Assembly: GCF_000185145.2 (NCBI RefSeq)
Contig: NZ_GL833119.1
Location: 186,001 to 250,000 of the forward strand
Direction: 5' to 3'
From: Hoylesella oralis ATCC 33269
GTDB taxonomy: Bacteria; Bacteroidota; Bacteroidia; Bacteroidales; Bacteroidaceae
DNA length: 64,000 bases
Position numbers and translations under genes: made by a program. Of this stretch, positions 1 through 8,453 are shown piece by piece; the first letter of the stretch is position 1; each line of letters begins with the position of its first letter. The notes beneath the pieces were generated by a model that was not told the DNA's origin, did not search any database, and was given only the letters and a program-made list of their open reading frames with translations.

Positions 1-2
1 TG

Positions 3-1229
3 ACAGACAACTACTTCAACAACTACACCCGCGAGAGTAAGGTGTTCGATATTCCGCAGCTACTCTATACCGATCCCGACATCGCCACGCTGCAACGTTA
101 CGTGGGGAACCTGCGCGAATCGGCCGATTACGGTATCGACAAGGTGCAGAAACACGATACCAACACCACTCGAGCACAGCTTTTCAAGCTGTATTATATC
201 AAGGCTTACTCGTATATTCTTGCCGGAGAAAACTTTCGTGCACTGCCCGTAACCACGGGAGGCGAGCCGAAAACATGGCATGAACAGTTGCAATTGGCGC
301 TGCAAACACTCGACAAAGCGCTCGAATACGCCGTAAGCAACACCGGCAAGGCGTTCATACATACGCTCAAGGCACGTTCCTATTACCGTTTGGGAGATGC
401 AGACAAAGCCATCGAAGAGGCACAATCGTCGCTCAATCTATCGGATAATTTCATCGTACAAGTTACTTTCGACGGCGATAACGGTATATCCAATGCCATG
501 CAAGAAGACATCTGGGGCACCATGTACCAGCCACTACCGCGCTTAGACTTCCTTGATCCCAAGTATTTTCAGCTCACTTCTACCGACCAGAAGCCCATCT
601 GCATCGCCAAGGCAGAAGAAAATTACCTGATACTTGCCGAGGCCGACCTCGCTAAAAGTCGATTGAGCGATGCTAAAAGTCGATTGGTGAAACTTATTTC
701 TTTGGTCAAGACGCGCCCGATACAGCATAATCTGAACGATCAGCTCGAGGGCAGATACAACGGAGGCTTCAAACATTACCCTAACAGTGCCGATTATGTG
801 GTGGCAGCATCTAAGGATGACGCCTATAGAACGGGCCTTGTGCTCGACAGGCGTGCCCCCAACCTTATCAGCGTGCCCACGGTATCGGGCACATCGGTAA
901 CGGAAGACATGGTCAGGGCATGTACCACGGTCGATTCCGCACTCGAACTAACGTACCTGATGCGGCAGGAAATATTCATTGCAGAGGGCAGGCGTCTGGC
1001 CGATCTCGGCATCCGACTGCCGATAAGCGAGGTAGAAGCGGCCGGTAAACCGTCGTCTGCTCCTTATACACAGGCACTCATTCCTGCCTTCATCCCCTTG
1101 GAACAGAGCATGGATGCCTTTGATATGGACGATACAACGCACCGCGTTACCATCAGATATAACATGAACCGAGTGATTGTAGAGAACAAAGCAACGGAAT
1201 ACGTGGCACCGTTCTTTAACAAACCATAA
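3..1229 (+). CDS. SusD/RagB-like outer-membrane protein with TPR-like helices (5' partial)
   Basis: The reading frame is open to the left edge, so the N-terminus, signal peptide and lipobox lie outside the window; about 408 residues are visible. The chain is rich in alpha-helical TPR-like repeats in its first half. Its C-terminal half has two stretches typical of SusD-type proteins: an AEN-YLILAEADLAKSRLSDA helix like the AEA-ALRN segment, and a RQEIFIAEGRRLADLGIRLP helix like the ER--EL-FEG-RW-DL segment. SusD-type lipoproteins bind glycans or other nutrients at the cell surface and cap a SusC TonB-dependent transporter. A SusC partner would be expected just upstream, outside the window. A GTG at position 42 could be misread as a start, but the frame clearly continues upstream with sensible sequence. 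The substrate cannot be told. Confidence 0.6.
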   Translation, partial: TDNYFNNYTRESKVFDIPQLLYTDPDIATLQRYVGNLRESADYGIDKVQKHDTNTTRAQLFKLYYIKAYSYILAGENFRALPVTTGGEPKTWHEQLQLALQTLDKALEYAVSNTGKAFIHTLKARSYYRLGDADKAIEEAQSSLNLSDNFIVQVTFDGDNGISNAMQEDIWGTMYQPLPRLDFLDPKYFQLTSTDQKPICIAKAEENYLILAEADLAKSRLSDAKSRLVKLISLVKTRPIQHNLNDQLEGRYNGGFKHYPNSADYVVAASKDDAYRTGLVLDRRAPNLISVPTVSGTSVTEDMVRACTTVDSALELTYLMRQEIFIAEGRRLADLGIRLPISEVEAAGKPSSAPYTQALIPAFIPLEQSMDAFDMDDTTHRVTIRYNMNRVIVENKATEYVAPFFNKP

Positions 1230-1314
1230 GAGTAAGACCGATAGATCATTGCTCTATGCGGCTTATCAGGCATGCCTAATCGCCGTAGACCTGCTAAATA
1301 AGCCGCATAAATAT

Positions 1315-1345
1315 TTTGTATTGTCGGCTATATATGTTACCTTTG
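1315..1345 (+). promoter_or_regulatory. Bacteroidetes-type promoter
   Basis: TTTG at 1315-1318, a 19-base spacer, then TACCTTTG at 1338-1345. This fits the -33/-7 consensus of the Bacteroidetes housekeeping sigma factor and lies between the SusD-like gene and the hydrolase fusion gene that it would drive. Confidence 0.65.
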
Positions 1346-1471
1346 CAAAACACAGGCAGAACCTCAACGAATTGAAGCACATTGCTTTGTGTTCGTTTGG
1401 CACCGTCTTTGCAACACACAAGCGGCAAGATTTCAATGGAAAACCAGTATATCAAGCAGTATTCCGACATC

Positions 1472-2431
1472 ATGTCGGGCAAGACGATACTATATGTTCA
1501 CGGCTTCGGATCGTCGGCGCAATCGGGAACGGTAAAGCGCATACAAGACACGCTCCCGCAGTCTAAGGTCGTTGCCTACGACCTGCCGTTGCATCCCGAA
1601 GAGGCCATGTCGCTGCTCCGCCGTGTGTGCAGCGAACAAAATCCCGGCCTTATCATCGGCACTTCGATGGGAGGAATGTACACGGAAATGCTCTACGGCT
1701 ACGACAGAATTATCGTTAATCCGGCTTTCAGAATGGGAGAAACGATGCACGAACACGGTATGATGGGCAAACAGACGTATCAAAATCCACGACAAGACGG
1801 CATACAGGAGTTCATCGTGACCAAGGCCTTGGTGAAAGAGTACAAGGAGATAACGGAGCAATGTTTTGCCCATGTAACCGCTGAAGAGCGAAATCGCGTG
1901 TACGGACTGTTCGGCGATCAAGACCAAGTGGTGCATACGTTCGACTTGTTTCACGAACATTATCCCAATGCTATCCGCTTTCACGGCGAACACCGCCTGA
2001 CGGATAAATCGTTCTTCCACAGTGTTATGCCCGTTATCCGCTGGATAGACGACCGGCAGGAAGGCCGCGAGCGTCCCATAGTCTACATACACGACAACAC
2101 TTTACGCGATGCATACGGCAAACCGAAGTCGAGTTTAAACAAGGCGTATGAGTTCCTGATAGAGAAATACGATGTATATATCGTGGTTCCGGCACCCACC
2201 AACAACCACCCGATGATAGATGCGGCGCAGACGTGGACGGAAAATATCCTCGGCACACCGGCCTACGACCGCGTAATCTTCTGCAACCAACGCCGGTTGC
2301 TCTATGGCGATTATTTCATCGATGCAGCGCCCTGTAAAGAGTTTATGGGCACTACGATAACCTTCGGTAGCGACGATTTCAAGACTTGGGAAGATGTTAT
2401 CGTCTTTTTCGAGCGCCTCGGAGGCCAGTAA
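1472..2431 (+). CDS. YqiA/YcfP-like alpha/beta-hydrolase fused to a 5'-nucleotidase-like (HAD) domain
   Basis: The N-terminal ~190 residues look like a YqiA/YcfP-type esterase: an HGFGSS oxyanion segment near the start, a GTSMGG nucleophile elbow, a GDQDQVV acid loop, and a late FHSVM histidine. The C-terminal ~110 residues resemble the cytosolic 5'(3')-deoxyribonucleotidase fold of the HAD family: YIHDNTLRDAYG, then VYIVVPAP, then a GDYFIDAAP segment similar to the GDYLIDD motif of NT5C proteins. The first aspartates of the HAD motif are altered (IHDN rather than DMDG), so phosphatase activity is uncertain. I prefer the ATG at 1472, which puts the first beta-strand at the N-terminus; an ATG at 1436 is also possible. 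Probably cytoplasmic. The gene stands alone and converges on the MATE gene. Confidence 0.7.
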   Translation: MSGKTILYVHGFGSSAQSGTVKRIQDTLPQSKVVAYDLPLHPEEAMSLLRRVCSEQNPGLIIGTSMGGMYTEMLYGYDRIIVNPAFRMGETMHEHGMMGKQTYQNPRQDGIQEFIVTKALVKEYKEITEQCFAHVTAEERNRVYGLFGDQDQVVHTFDLFHEHYPNAIRFHGEHRLTDKSFFHSVMPVIRWIDDRQEGRERPIVYIHDNTLRDAYGKPKSSLNKAYEFLIEKYDVYIVVPAPTNNHPMIDAAQTWTENILGTPAYDRVIFCNQRRLLYGDYFIDAAPCKEFMGTTITFGSDDFKTWEDVIVFFERLGGQ

Positions 2432-2485
2432 AAAGACATATAAGAAAAAGACAAACCTTTTATTTAATTATTCAAAACACGCAGG

Positions 2486-2523
2486 AGTCCGGTTATCACA
2501 GCATGGTAATCGGACGCTTTTTT
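2486..2523 (+). terminator. Rho-independent terminator
   Basis: A stem with arms GTCCGGTTATCA and TGGTAATCGGAC (one or two wobble pairs) followed by GC and a run of six T. It lies 55 bases after the stop of the hydrolase fusion gene. Confidence 0.7.
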
Positions 2524-2594
2524 ATATCTTTTCTTCTCTCATATATAATGTCCCGCTACAACGTATTTATCGCCTGTTCGGCATGCATGCCCCA

Positions 2595-3899
2595 TCAAGC
2601 AGCCCCGCTGCCGCGAACAATGCGGCGCAGATAGCGGCGGTAATAGTAATAATAGAGCACACCGGCAGTGGTAAGACCGAAGGGGAAAGCCGACCAGATG
2701 CCCAGAAGTCCCCAACGAAACGTGATGCCGAAGAGATAACCCAGCGGAAGCGAGATGATGAAATAGGCCACGAAAGCCACATACATCAATGGTTTTACAT
2801 GCGATATACCGCGCAAGGCGTTGGCATAGGTACACTGAAGACCGTCGCCGAACTGGTAAACTACAAGCGGTATGATAACCTGCGACACCATCAAGCAGAC
2901 CTCGCTGCTGTCGGTAAACCAACTGCCTATGGCTCCTCGCAGCAGCATCACAGGCACCGAAACGGCAAAGGCAATGAGTAAAATCAGATGAAATCCCGCC
3001 ACCGTAGAGCGGTTCAACGCTTCGTAGTCGCGCTGTCCGGCGAAGTAACTCACGCGGATTGCCACCGCTGCAGCCATGCCGTAATAGACCATATAGAAGA
3101 ACTGAGACACGGTAAGCATCACCTGATGGGCCGCTAAAGCTGCGGTACCGATCCATCCTACTATCACTGAACTGAGGCTGAACGCCGCCGCTTCCATCCC
3201 CATCTGCAATCCCAATGGCACACCGAGCCCGCACAGATGGCGCATATCTCCGCGGTTTATCTGTCCTGCAGCGAAACCTTGGCGGTATATACGGTATCTC
3301 TTCGAGCAAAAAACGATAACGGCGAATGCCACAGCCATGAGCATTCGCGACAACATAGTAGATAATCCGGCCCCCAAGAGGCCCATTTCGGGCAGCCCGC
3401 ACTTGCCGTATATGAGCAGGTAATTGCCGATTATGTTCAACAGGTTGCCGCCCAAGAGTATCCACATGGCCGTTTTAGTATCGGTGGTTCCGTCGGCAAG
3501 CTGCTTAAATGTATTGAAACAAGCTACGAAAGGTATCGAAACAAGGTTGACGATGAAGTAAGGCTTCATCAGCGGAAGCAGTTCTTCGGGTTGCCCGAGA
3601 TGGGCGATATTCAGGTAAAGCAATGCCATTATACCCATCAACACCACCGACAAGAACAGATTGGCCGCCAGACTGTTCTTCAACATAATGCCTATCTTGC
3701 CCTTTTCACCCTGCCCGTAAAGGCTCCCCACGATGGGGGTAAGCCCGTAAGAGAAGCCCATCGAAAACAACAGAACCAACACGAACATATTGTTGACGAA
3801 CGCTGCAGCGGCGAGTTCCGGCATACTATGCCGCCCTATCATCAATGTGTCGGCAAATCCGAGGATAATTGTTCCGAGCTGACCTACTATAATCGGCAC
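2595..3899 (-). CDS. MATE-family multidrug/Na+ exporter, N-terminus possibly damaged
   Basis: The 434-residue product is a polytopic inner-membrane protein. Near the N-terminus it has the family segment GQLGTIILGFADTLMIG, followed by FVNNMFVLVLLFSMGFSYGL, and in the second half it has the internal-repeat counterpart with AAHQVMLTVSQ. MATE proteins export drugs or metabolites in exchange for Na+ or H+. The first codon used here is a GTG at 3899. Upstream and in frame lies a better-looking N-terminus (ATG at 3944, then AAA, then TAA, then YYTHYRALASLG joined to VPIIVGQ). The TAA at 3936-3938 would be a nonsense mutation of a codon such as CAA. The gene is therefore either started late from GTG, which would cut into the first helix, or is a recent pseudogene. 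Confidence 0.8.
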   Translation of the reverse strand: MPIIVGQLGTIILGFADTLMIGRHSMPELAAAAFVNNMFVLVLLFSMGFSYGLTPIVGSLYGQGEKGKIGIMLKNSLAANLFLSVVLMGIMALLYLNIAHLGQPEELLPLMKPYFIVNLVSIPFVACFNTFKQLADGTTDTKTAMWILLGGNLLNIIGNYLLIYGKCGLPEMGLLGAGLSTMLSRMLMAVAFAVIVFCSKRYRIYRQGFAAGQINRGDMRHLCGLGVPLGLQMGMEAAAFSLSSVIVGWIGTAALAAHQVMLTVSQFFYMVYYGMAAAVAIRVSYFAGQRDYEALNRSTVAGFHLILLIAFAVSVPVMLLRGAIGSWFTDSSEVCLMVSQVIIPLVVYQFGDGLQCTYANALRGISHVKPLMYVAFVAYFIISLPLGYLFGITFRWGLLGIWSAFPFGLTTAGVLYYYYYRRYLRRIVRGSGAA

Positions 3900-3944
3900 A
3901 CCTAAAGAGGCAAGTGCGCGGTAATGGGTGTAGTATTATTTCAT

Positions 3945-4285
3945 TGAAAATCGTATATCGTATTATAATAAACAATGTGAACTCCGCAAATATTGCTTAC
4001 AACAGAGAGCGGCAGAAGTAAAACTCCCCGTGCCTGTTGTTATTAACGGATAAATGTATAATTATTGTCTAAAGATTTCGGAACTGCTGTATATTTGCCT
4101 CTGAACAGACAGACAAGACTGCCGTTTCCACTACCTCTGCCAAATTCAGAAGCAGTAAAAAAACAATAAAGAACTTACGGAAACGCCATAAATTCAAGGA
4201 TAACGCAATATTTAAATATTGGTATTCGTGTAAATTGTATTCATCTATCCGTAAAATGTTTAATATGTTTTACGAACAATCGTTC
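3945..4285. other. Intergenic region without a recognisable gene
   Basis: AT-rich spacer between the divergently transcribed MATE and DXS-like genes. It contains one additional -7-like element, TATATTTG at 4090-4097, with ATTG 22 bases upstream. No ORF, tRNA or riboswitch fold was recognised between that element and the DXS-like gene. Confidence 0.4.
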
Positions 4286-4293
4286 TACCTTTG
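4286..4293 (+). promoter_or_regulatory. -7 promoter element of the DXS-like gene
   Basis: TACCTTTG matches the TAnnTTTG element. There is no good TTTG at the expected distance, only T-rich sequence around 4259-4271. The element ends 24 bases before the ATG at 4318, which argues against a TTG start at 4291. Confidence 0.5.
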
Positions 4294-4317
4294 CACCCAA
4301 GATATAACGAATGTATT

Positions 4318-6081
4318 ATGTATATAGAGAAAATTCAGTCACCAAAAGACTTAAAAAAGCTGACGATAGAGCAGCTTAACGTTGTTGCAGATGAGGTTCG
4401 TGCCGGAGTGTTGAACCGTGTAAGCCATCATGGAGGGCATGTCGGCCCTAATCTTGGGTTCACCGAAGCCACCGTGGCATTACATTATGTGTTCGATGCG
4501 CCCGAAGATAAGATCGTTTTCGATGTGTCGCATCAGAGTTATCCCCATAAGATATTGACGGGAAGAGCCAAAGGTTTCCTCGACGACAACAGCATGGATG
4601 CCATTTCGGGCTACAGTTCACCATCGGAATCTCCCGTTTACGATAACTTCGAAATAGGGCACACGTCGACTTCCATCGCGCTTGCATCGGGATTACAGAA
4701 AGCCCGCGATATCCTTGGAGGCAAGGAAAACGTGATTGCGGTCATAGGTGACGGCTCGTTAAGTGGCGGAGAAGCCTTCGAAGGACTTGATACCTCAGCG
4801 GAATTGGGTACCAATATAATTATCGTTGTCAATGACAACGAGATGAGTATTGCCGAGCCCCACGGCGGCATTTACAGGAATCTGAAACTCCTGCGCGATA
4901 CGAACGGCAAGGCTGAACTGAACTACTTCAAGGCTTTCGGGTTCGAATATCATTACTTAGAGAACGGGCATGACGTGGCTGCACTCGTAGAAATGTTCCG
5001 CAAGGTGAAGGATACGCCGCGCCCGATCGTGGTGCATATCCATACCGAAAAGGGGCACGGTTACAAATATGCCGTAGAAAATAAGGAGGCATGGCACTAC
5101 AATATGCCTTTCGACCTGCAGACCGGTGAACGGAAGAACCAAGGTACAGGCGGGGAATATATGCCGGTGTTGCTCGGTAAATTCCTACTCGAAGAGATGA
5201 AGAACGATCCTAAACTGGTAGCAATTACCGCAGGTGTGCCTATGGCAGTAGGCTTCGGACCTGAACAGAGACGCCAAGCAGGGCGCCAATTTGTCGATGT
5301 AGGAATAGCAGAGGAGGAGGCTGTCGCGCTTGCATCGGGCATGGCGAAACGCGGAGCGCACCCCGTATTCAGCACATATGCCACGTTCTTGCAGCGTACA
5401 TACGACCAAATGGCGCAAGACTTATGCGTTAACGGCAATCCGGCTGTTATCAATGTGCTCGGTGCATCTATTTTCGGAATGAACGATTTCACGCATATAT
5501 GTTTCTTCGACATACCGATGTTCAGTCATATACCTAACTTGGTTTACCTCGCCCCGACTACTTTCGAGGAGATGATCGCCATGGAGAAATGGGCAATACG
5601 GCAAGACAAGTATTCCGTGGCAGTGCGCATACCTGAATGGAACGTGGCGCACAGTGATGAAAAGTACGACGAGGATTACTCGAATTTGAATACTTTCAAG
5701 GTGGCACATCGCGGAAGCAAGGTAGCTATTATCGCTGTGGGCGACTTCTATCAGAAAGGTGAAAACGTGCAGAAAGCACTGGCTGCCGACGGTATAGATG
5801 CTACGCTGATCAATCCCCGTTACCTTACAGGCACAGACGAAGCACTGCTCAACGACCTTAAACGCGACCACAACCTCGTGGTTACCATAGAAGACGGAAG
5901 CCTCGACGGCGGCTTCGGCGAACGCATCGCCCGCTTCTACGGCCCTTCTGCAGTGCGCGTAATGAACTTCGGTGTAAGGAAAGCCCTCTACGACCGCTAC
6001 GATGTGAACGAATTGATGCGCGAAAATCATCTGACAGACGAGCAGATTACCGCCGACATCAAACGCGAATTGGTTTCGTAA
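4318..6081 (+). CDS. 1-deoxy-D-xylulose-5-phosphate synthase-like transketolase
   Basis: The 587-residue product has the full transketolase/DXS layout. The N-terminal domain carries HHGGHVGPNLG and the thiamine-diphosphate motif GDGSLSGGEAFEGLD ending in NDN. The central pyrimidine-binding domain carries DVGIAEEEAVALASGMA with the catalytic glutamate, and a C-terminal transketolase domain ends in EDGSLDGGFGERI. DXS condenses pyruvate and glyceraldehyde-3-phosphate into DXP for isoprenoid, thiamine and pyridoxal synthesis. At 587 residues it is shorter than a typical housekeeping DXS (about 620-640), and several Bacteroidales carry such a shorter paralogue in addition to the main one. It may therefore be a second DXS or a related acyloin-forming transketolase. 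I chose the ATG at 4318 because the promoter element overlaps the earlier TTG. Confidence 0.8.
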   Translation: MYIEKIQSPKDLKKLTIEQLNVVADEVRAGVLNRVSHHGGHVGPNLGFTEATVALHYVFDAPEDKIVFDVSHQSYPHKILTGRAKGFLDDNSMDAISGYSSPSESPVYDNFEIGHTSTSIALASGLQKARDILGGKENVIAVIGDGSLSGGEAFEGLDTSAELGTNIIIVVNDNEMSIAEPHGGIYRNLKLLRDTNGKAELNYFKAFGFEYHYLENGHDVAALVEMFRKVKDTPRPIVVHIHTEKGHGYKYAVENKEAWHYNMPFDLQTGERKNQGTGGEYMPVLLGKFLLEEMKNDPKLVAITAGVPMAVGFGPEQRRQAGRQFVDVGIAEEEAVALASGMAKRGAHPVFSTYATFLQRTYDQMAQDLCVNGNPAVINVLGASIFGMNDFTHICFFDIPMFSHIPNLVYLAPTTFEEMIAMEKWAIRQDKYSVAVRIPEWNVAHSDEKYDEDYSNLNTFKVAHRGSKVAIIAVGDFYQKGENVQKALAADGIDATLINPRYLTGTDEALLNDLKRDHNLVVTIEDGSLDGGFGERIARFYGPSAVRVMNFGVRKALYDRYDVNELMRENHLTDEQITADIKRELVS

Positions 6082-6272
6082 ATACGGAGAATTGGATTGT
6101 AAGGCTGCAGATATCTCTCTGCAAGTTCGGCAGAACCATGTTCTTGGAAATACCCTATAAAACAGATACACCTGCGGTTCATAGCCGATGGACAGTAGAT
6201 GTAAGCGTCTTAGGCAGTATGCTTGGGGATAATGGTACTGCCGAATATTTATTATAGGCGAAATAAATGTAT

Positions 6273-6314
6273 AAAGAAAGCGCGGTTTCTATGCATGTAA
6301 ACCGCGCTTTCTTT
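6273..6314. terminator. Bidirectional hairpin terminator
   Basis: A perfect 16-base inverted repeat (AAAGAAAGCGCGGTTT at 6273-6288 and its complement at 6299-6314) with a 10-base loop. The A-rich start and T-rich end of the arms supply U tracts in both directions. It lies between the convergent DXS-like and fructokinase genes. Confidence 0.75.
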
Positions 6315-6320
6315 CGTCTC

Positions 6321-7205
6321 TCAACCCTTGATGCGTTCGATAAATTCTTTAGGCAAAACAGGCATAGCCCCGTTCTGTGTGCATACAAAAGCACTCACAT
6401 CTACCGCCAATCTATGGGCTTCGGCAATAGGAAGTCCGGCAAGTATGGCTGCTGTAAACGAGCCCGTAAACGAGTCGCCCGCCCCTACAGTATCGGCAAC
6501 CTCTATCTTTGGCGTCTCTCTAAACGACATGCTGCCGGGCGCAAACACATAACTACCGTTCACACCGCACGTAAGTACGAGCATATCCAGATTGTATTTG
6601 CCGAGGATGAGCCAACATTTATTCTCGATATCCAATCCGGGATAGCCGAACATACGGCCGATTGTAACAAGTTCTTCATCGTTGATCTTAAGCACATTGC
6701 AAAGGCGTAGCGAGCTTTGAATAATCTCCTTGGTGTAAAAGTTCTGCCTCAGATTGATGTCAAATATCTTCAGACAACCTTTCGGAGTACTCTTCAAAAA
6801 TTTGTTGATGGTATTCTGAGAAACCTCATTCCGTTGTGCCAACGATCCCCAACATACGGCACGACAGTGCTCGGCCGCCTCTTTAATATCGCCGGTAAAC
6901 GGAATATTGTCCCATGCTACGCCTTCCTTGATGTCGTAGGTGGGCACCCCCTCAACATCGAGTACCACCTGTACCGTTCCTGTAGGGAAATCTACACGCG
7001 GCATAATGTACTTCAACCGCTTTCGATCGAACGCTTTTAAGGTCTCGTTTCCCAATTCATCGTTCCCTACAGCGCTGATTGCAAGCGATGGAAGGCCGAA
7101 CTGTCCGACGTGATAAGCAAAGTTTGCCGGCGCACCTCCTAATTTCTTTCCTTCGGGGAGGCAGTCCCAAAGAGCCTCTCCCAATCCGATAATCAATTGT
7201 TCCAT
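6321..7205 (-). CDS. Fructokinase (PfkB/ribokinase family)
   Basis: This 294-residue PfkB-family sugar kinase opens with GLGEALWDCLPEGKKLGGAP, the N-terminal substrate-binding motif, and has the C-terminal motif DTVGAGDSFTGSF with the catalytic aspartate and the anion hole. It phosphorylates free fructose delivered by the neighbouring MFS importer, so that it can enter glycolysis. It is the last gene of the minus-strand fructan locus, 77 bases after the transporter, in the same position as BT1757 in the B. thetaiotaomicron levan locus. The specificity for fructose rests on this context and on overall resemblance to bacterial fructokinases. Confidence 0.88.
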   Translation of the reverse strand: MEQLIIGLGEALWDCLPEGKKLGGAPANFAYHVGQFGLPSLAISAVGNDELGNETLKAFDRKRLKYIMPRVDFPTGTVQVVLDVEGVPTYDIKEGVAWDNIPFTGDIKEAAEHCRAVCWGSLAQRNEVSQNTINKFLKSTPKGCLKIFDINLRQNFYTKEIIQSSLRLCNVLKINDEELVTIGRMFGYPGLDIENKCWLILGKYNLDMLVLTCGVNGSYVFAPGSMSFRETPKIEVADTVGAGDSFTGSFTAAILAGLPIAEAHRLAVDVSAFVCTQNGAMPVLPKEFIERIKG

Positions 7206-7282
7206 ATCTTTCGGTTTTAATAGATGTTATTGTTGTAGCAGCCGTTTTTATGCTGTTGCTGCGGCAGAACGGCCGGTTTATT

Positions 7283-8440
7283 TTATTGCGCCACGCGCTT
7301 GATGTAGGTAAAGAGGTAAACCACCCCCACCGCCATTACCGCCACAGCTCCTGCCTGATTGGTTATATCGCTGGCAAAGCCCATGAGCAATGGGAATATC
7401 GTACCTCCGAAAAGGCCCATAATCATCAGTCCGGACACTTCGTTCTGCTTGTCGGGTACCGATAACAATGCCTGCGAATAGACGATGGAGAATATATTAG
7501 AATTGCCATAGCCTACGAGTGCGATCGATGCATAGAGTACGAATTTCGACGTATCTAAAAACATACCGATCATACTCAGTGCCATCATCGTTACACTGAT
7601 GATGAAGAAAGTACGGTGCTTCATAACTCTAAGGAAGAAAGAACCCGTAAGACAGCCTATCGTACGGAAGATAAAGTAGAGACTTGTGGCAAAGGCAGCA
7701 TCGTTGAGCGACATGTGCAACCGTTCTATAAGGAGCTTCGGCGCCGTTGTGTTCGTACCTACGTCGATGCCCACATGGCACATAATGCCGATAAACGACA
7801 GGAGTACGATCGGTTTGCCAAGGAGCTTGAAGCATTCAGCGAACGTTGAAGGCTTGCTTTCTGCCTTTTCGTTCTCGATCGGCGTGCCCAACAAAAGCAA
7901 TGAGGCTATGATTCCGATAATCATATATATGGGAAACAGCACCCGCCAACCGAGCCCGAACGAGGGTATGGCCGACATTGCACCCCACATGGCAATATAG
8001 GGTGCCATGAACGAAGCTATGGCCTTGACGAATTGTCCGAAAGTTAGAGTAGAGGCTAAGTTATTGCCTTTGATAACTGAAGATACGAGCGGATTGAGCG
8101 ATGTCTGCATAAGAGCGTTGCCGATTCCCAGAAGTGAGAAAGACACAAGCATGATGCCGAAGCTCTCACCCAATAAAGGAAGGAATAAAGATACAATGGT
8201 TACGACAAGCGAAAGGAGCACTGTATTCTTACGTCCGATCTTGTTCATCAGCATACCCGTAGGAACTGAGAATATCAGGAACCAGAAGAATACGAGCGAA
8301 GGGAATATATTTGCCGTGGAATCGTTTAGGGATAAGTCTTTTTTGACGAAGTTCGAAGCAATGCCGACAAGGTCTACAAAGCCCATGGCAAAGAAACATA
8401 ACATCACTGGGATGAGTGTTAATTTAACGGATTTGCTCAT
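7283..8440 (-). CDS. MFS fructose importer (FucP-like sugar:H+ symporter)
   Basis: The 385-residue inner-membrane protein has about 12 hydrophobic segments. The loop between the second and third segments carries MNKIGRKN, the major-facilitator signature, and the start MSKSVKLTLIPVMLCFFAMGFVD resembles the FucP/GluP group of sugar:proton symporters. It lies between the exo-GH32 gene (13 bases apart) and the fructokinase gene, the position of BT1758. The likely job is to move fructose, freed in the periplasm, into the cytoplasm. No substrate-binding residues can be assigned from sequence reading alone. Confidence 0.85.
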   Translation of the reverse strand: MSKSVKLTLIPVMLCFFAMGFVDLVGIASNFVKKDLSLNDSTANIFPSLVFFWFLIFSVPTGMLMNKIGRKNTVLLSLVVTIVSLFLPLLGESFGIMLVSFSLLGIGNALMQTSLNPLVSSVIKGNNLASTLTFGQFVKAIASFMAPYIAMWGAMSAIPSFGLGWRVLFPIYMIIGIIASLLLLGTPIENEKAESKPSTFAECFKLLGKPIVLLSFIGIMCHVGIDVGTNTTAPKLLIERLHMSLNDAAFATSLYFIFRTIGCLTGSFFLRVMKHRTFFIISVTMMALSMIGMFLDTSKFVLYASIALVGYGNSNIFSIVYSQALLSVPDKQNEVSGLMIMGLFGGTIFPLLMGFASDITNQAGAVAVMAVGVVYLFTYIKRVAQ

Positions 8441-8453
8441 AATTAATTTATTA

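Noticed and set aside
2394..2981. Plus-strand ORF of 195 residues over the end of the MATE gene
   Set aside because: Antisense to a clear membrane-protein gene; low-complexity polar translation without a family.
2539..3465. Minus-strand ORF of 308 residues in another frame of the MATE gene
   Set aside because: Arginine- and cysteine-rich shadow of the MATE coding frame.
4098..4285. Riboswitch or small RNA upstream of the DXS-like gene
   Set aside because: No conserved thiamine-pyrophosphate or other aptamer motif found by eye; only a promoter-like element.
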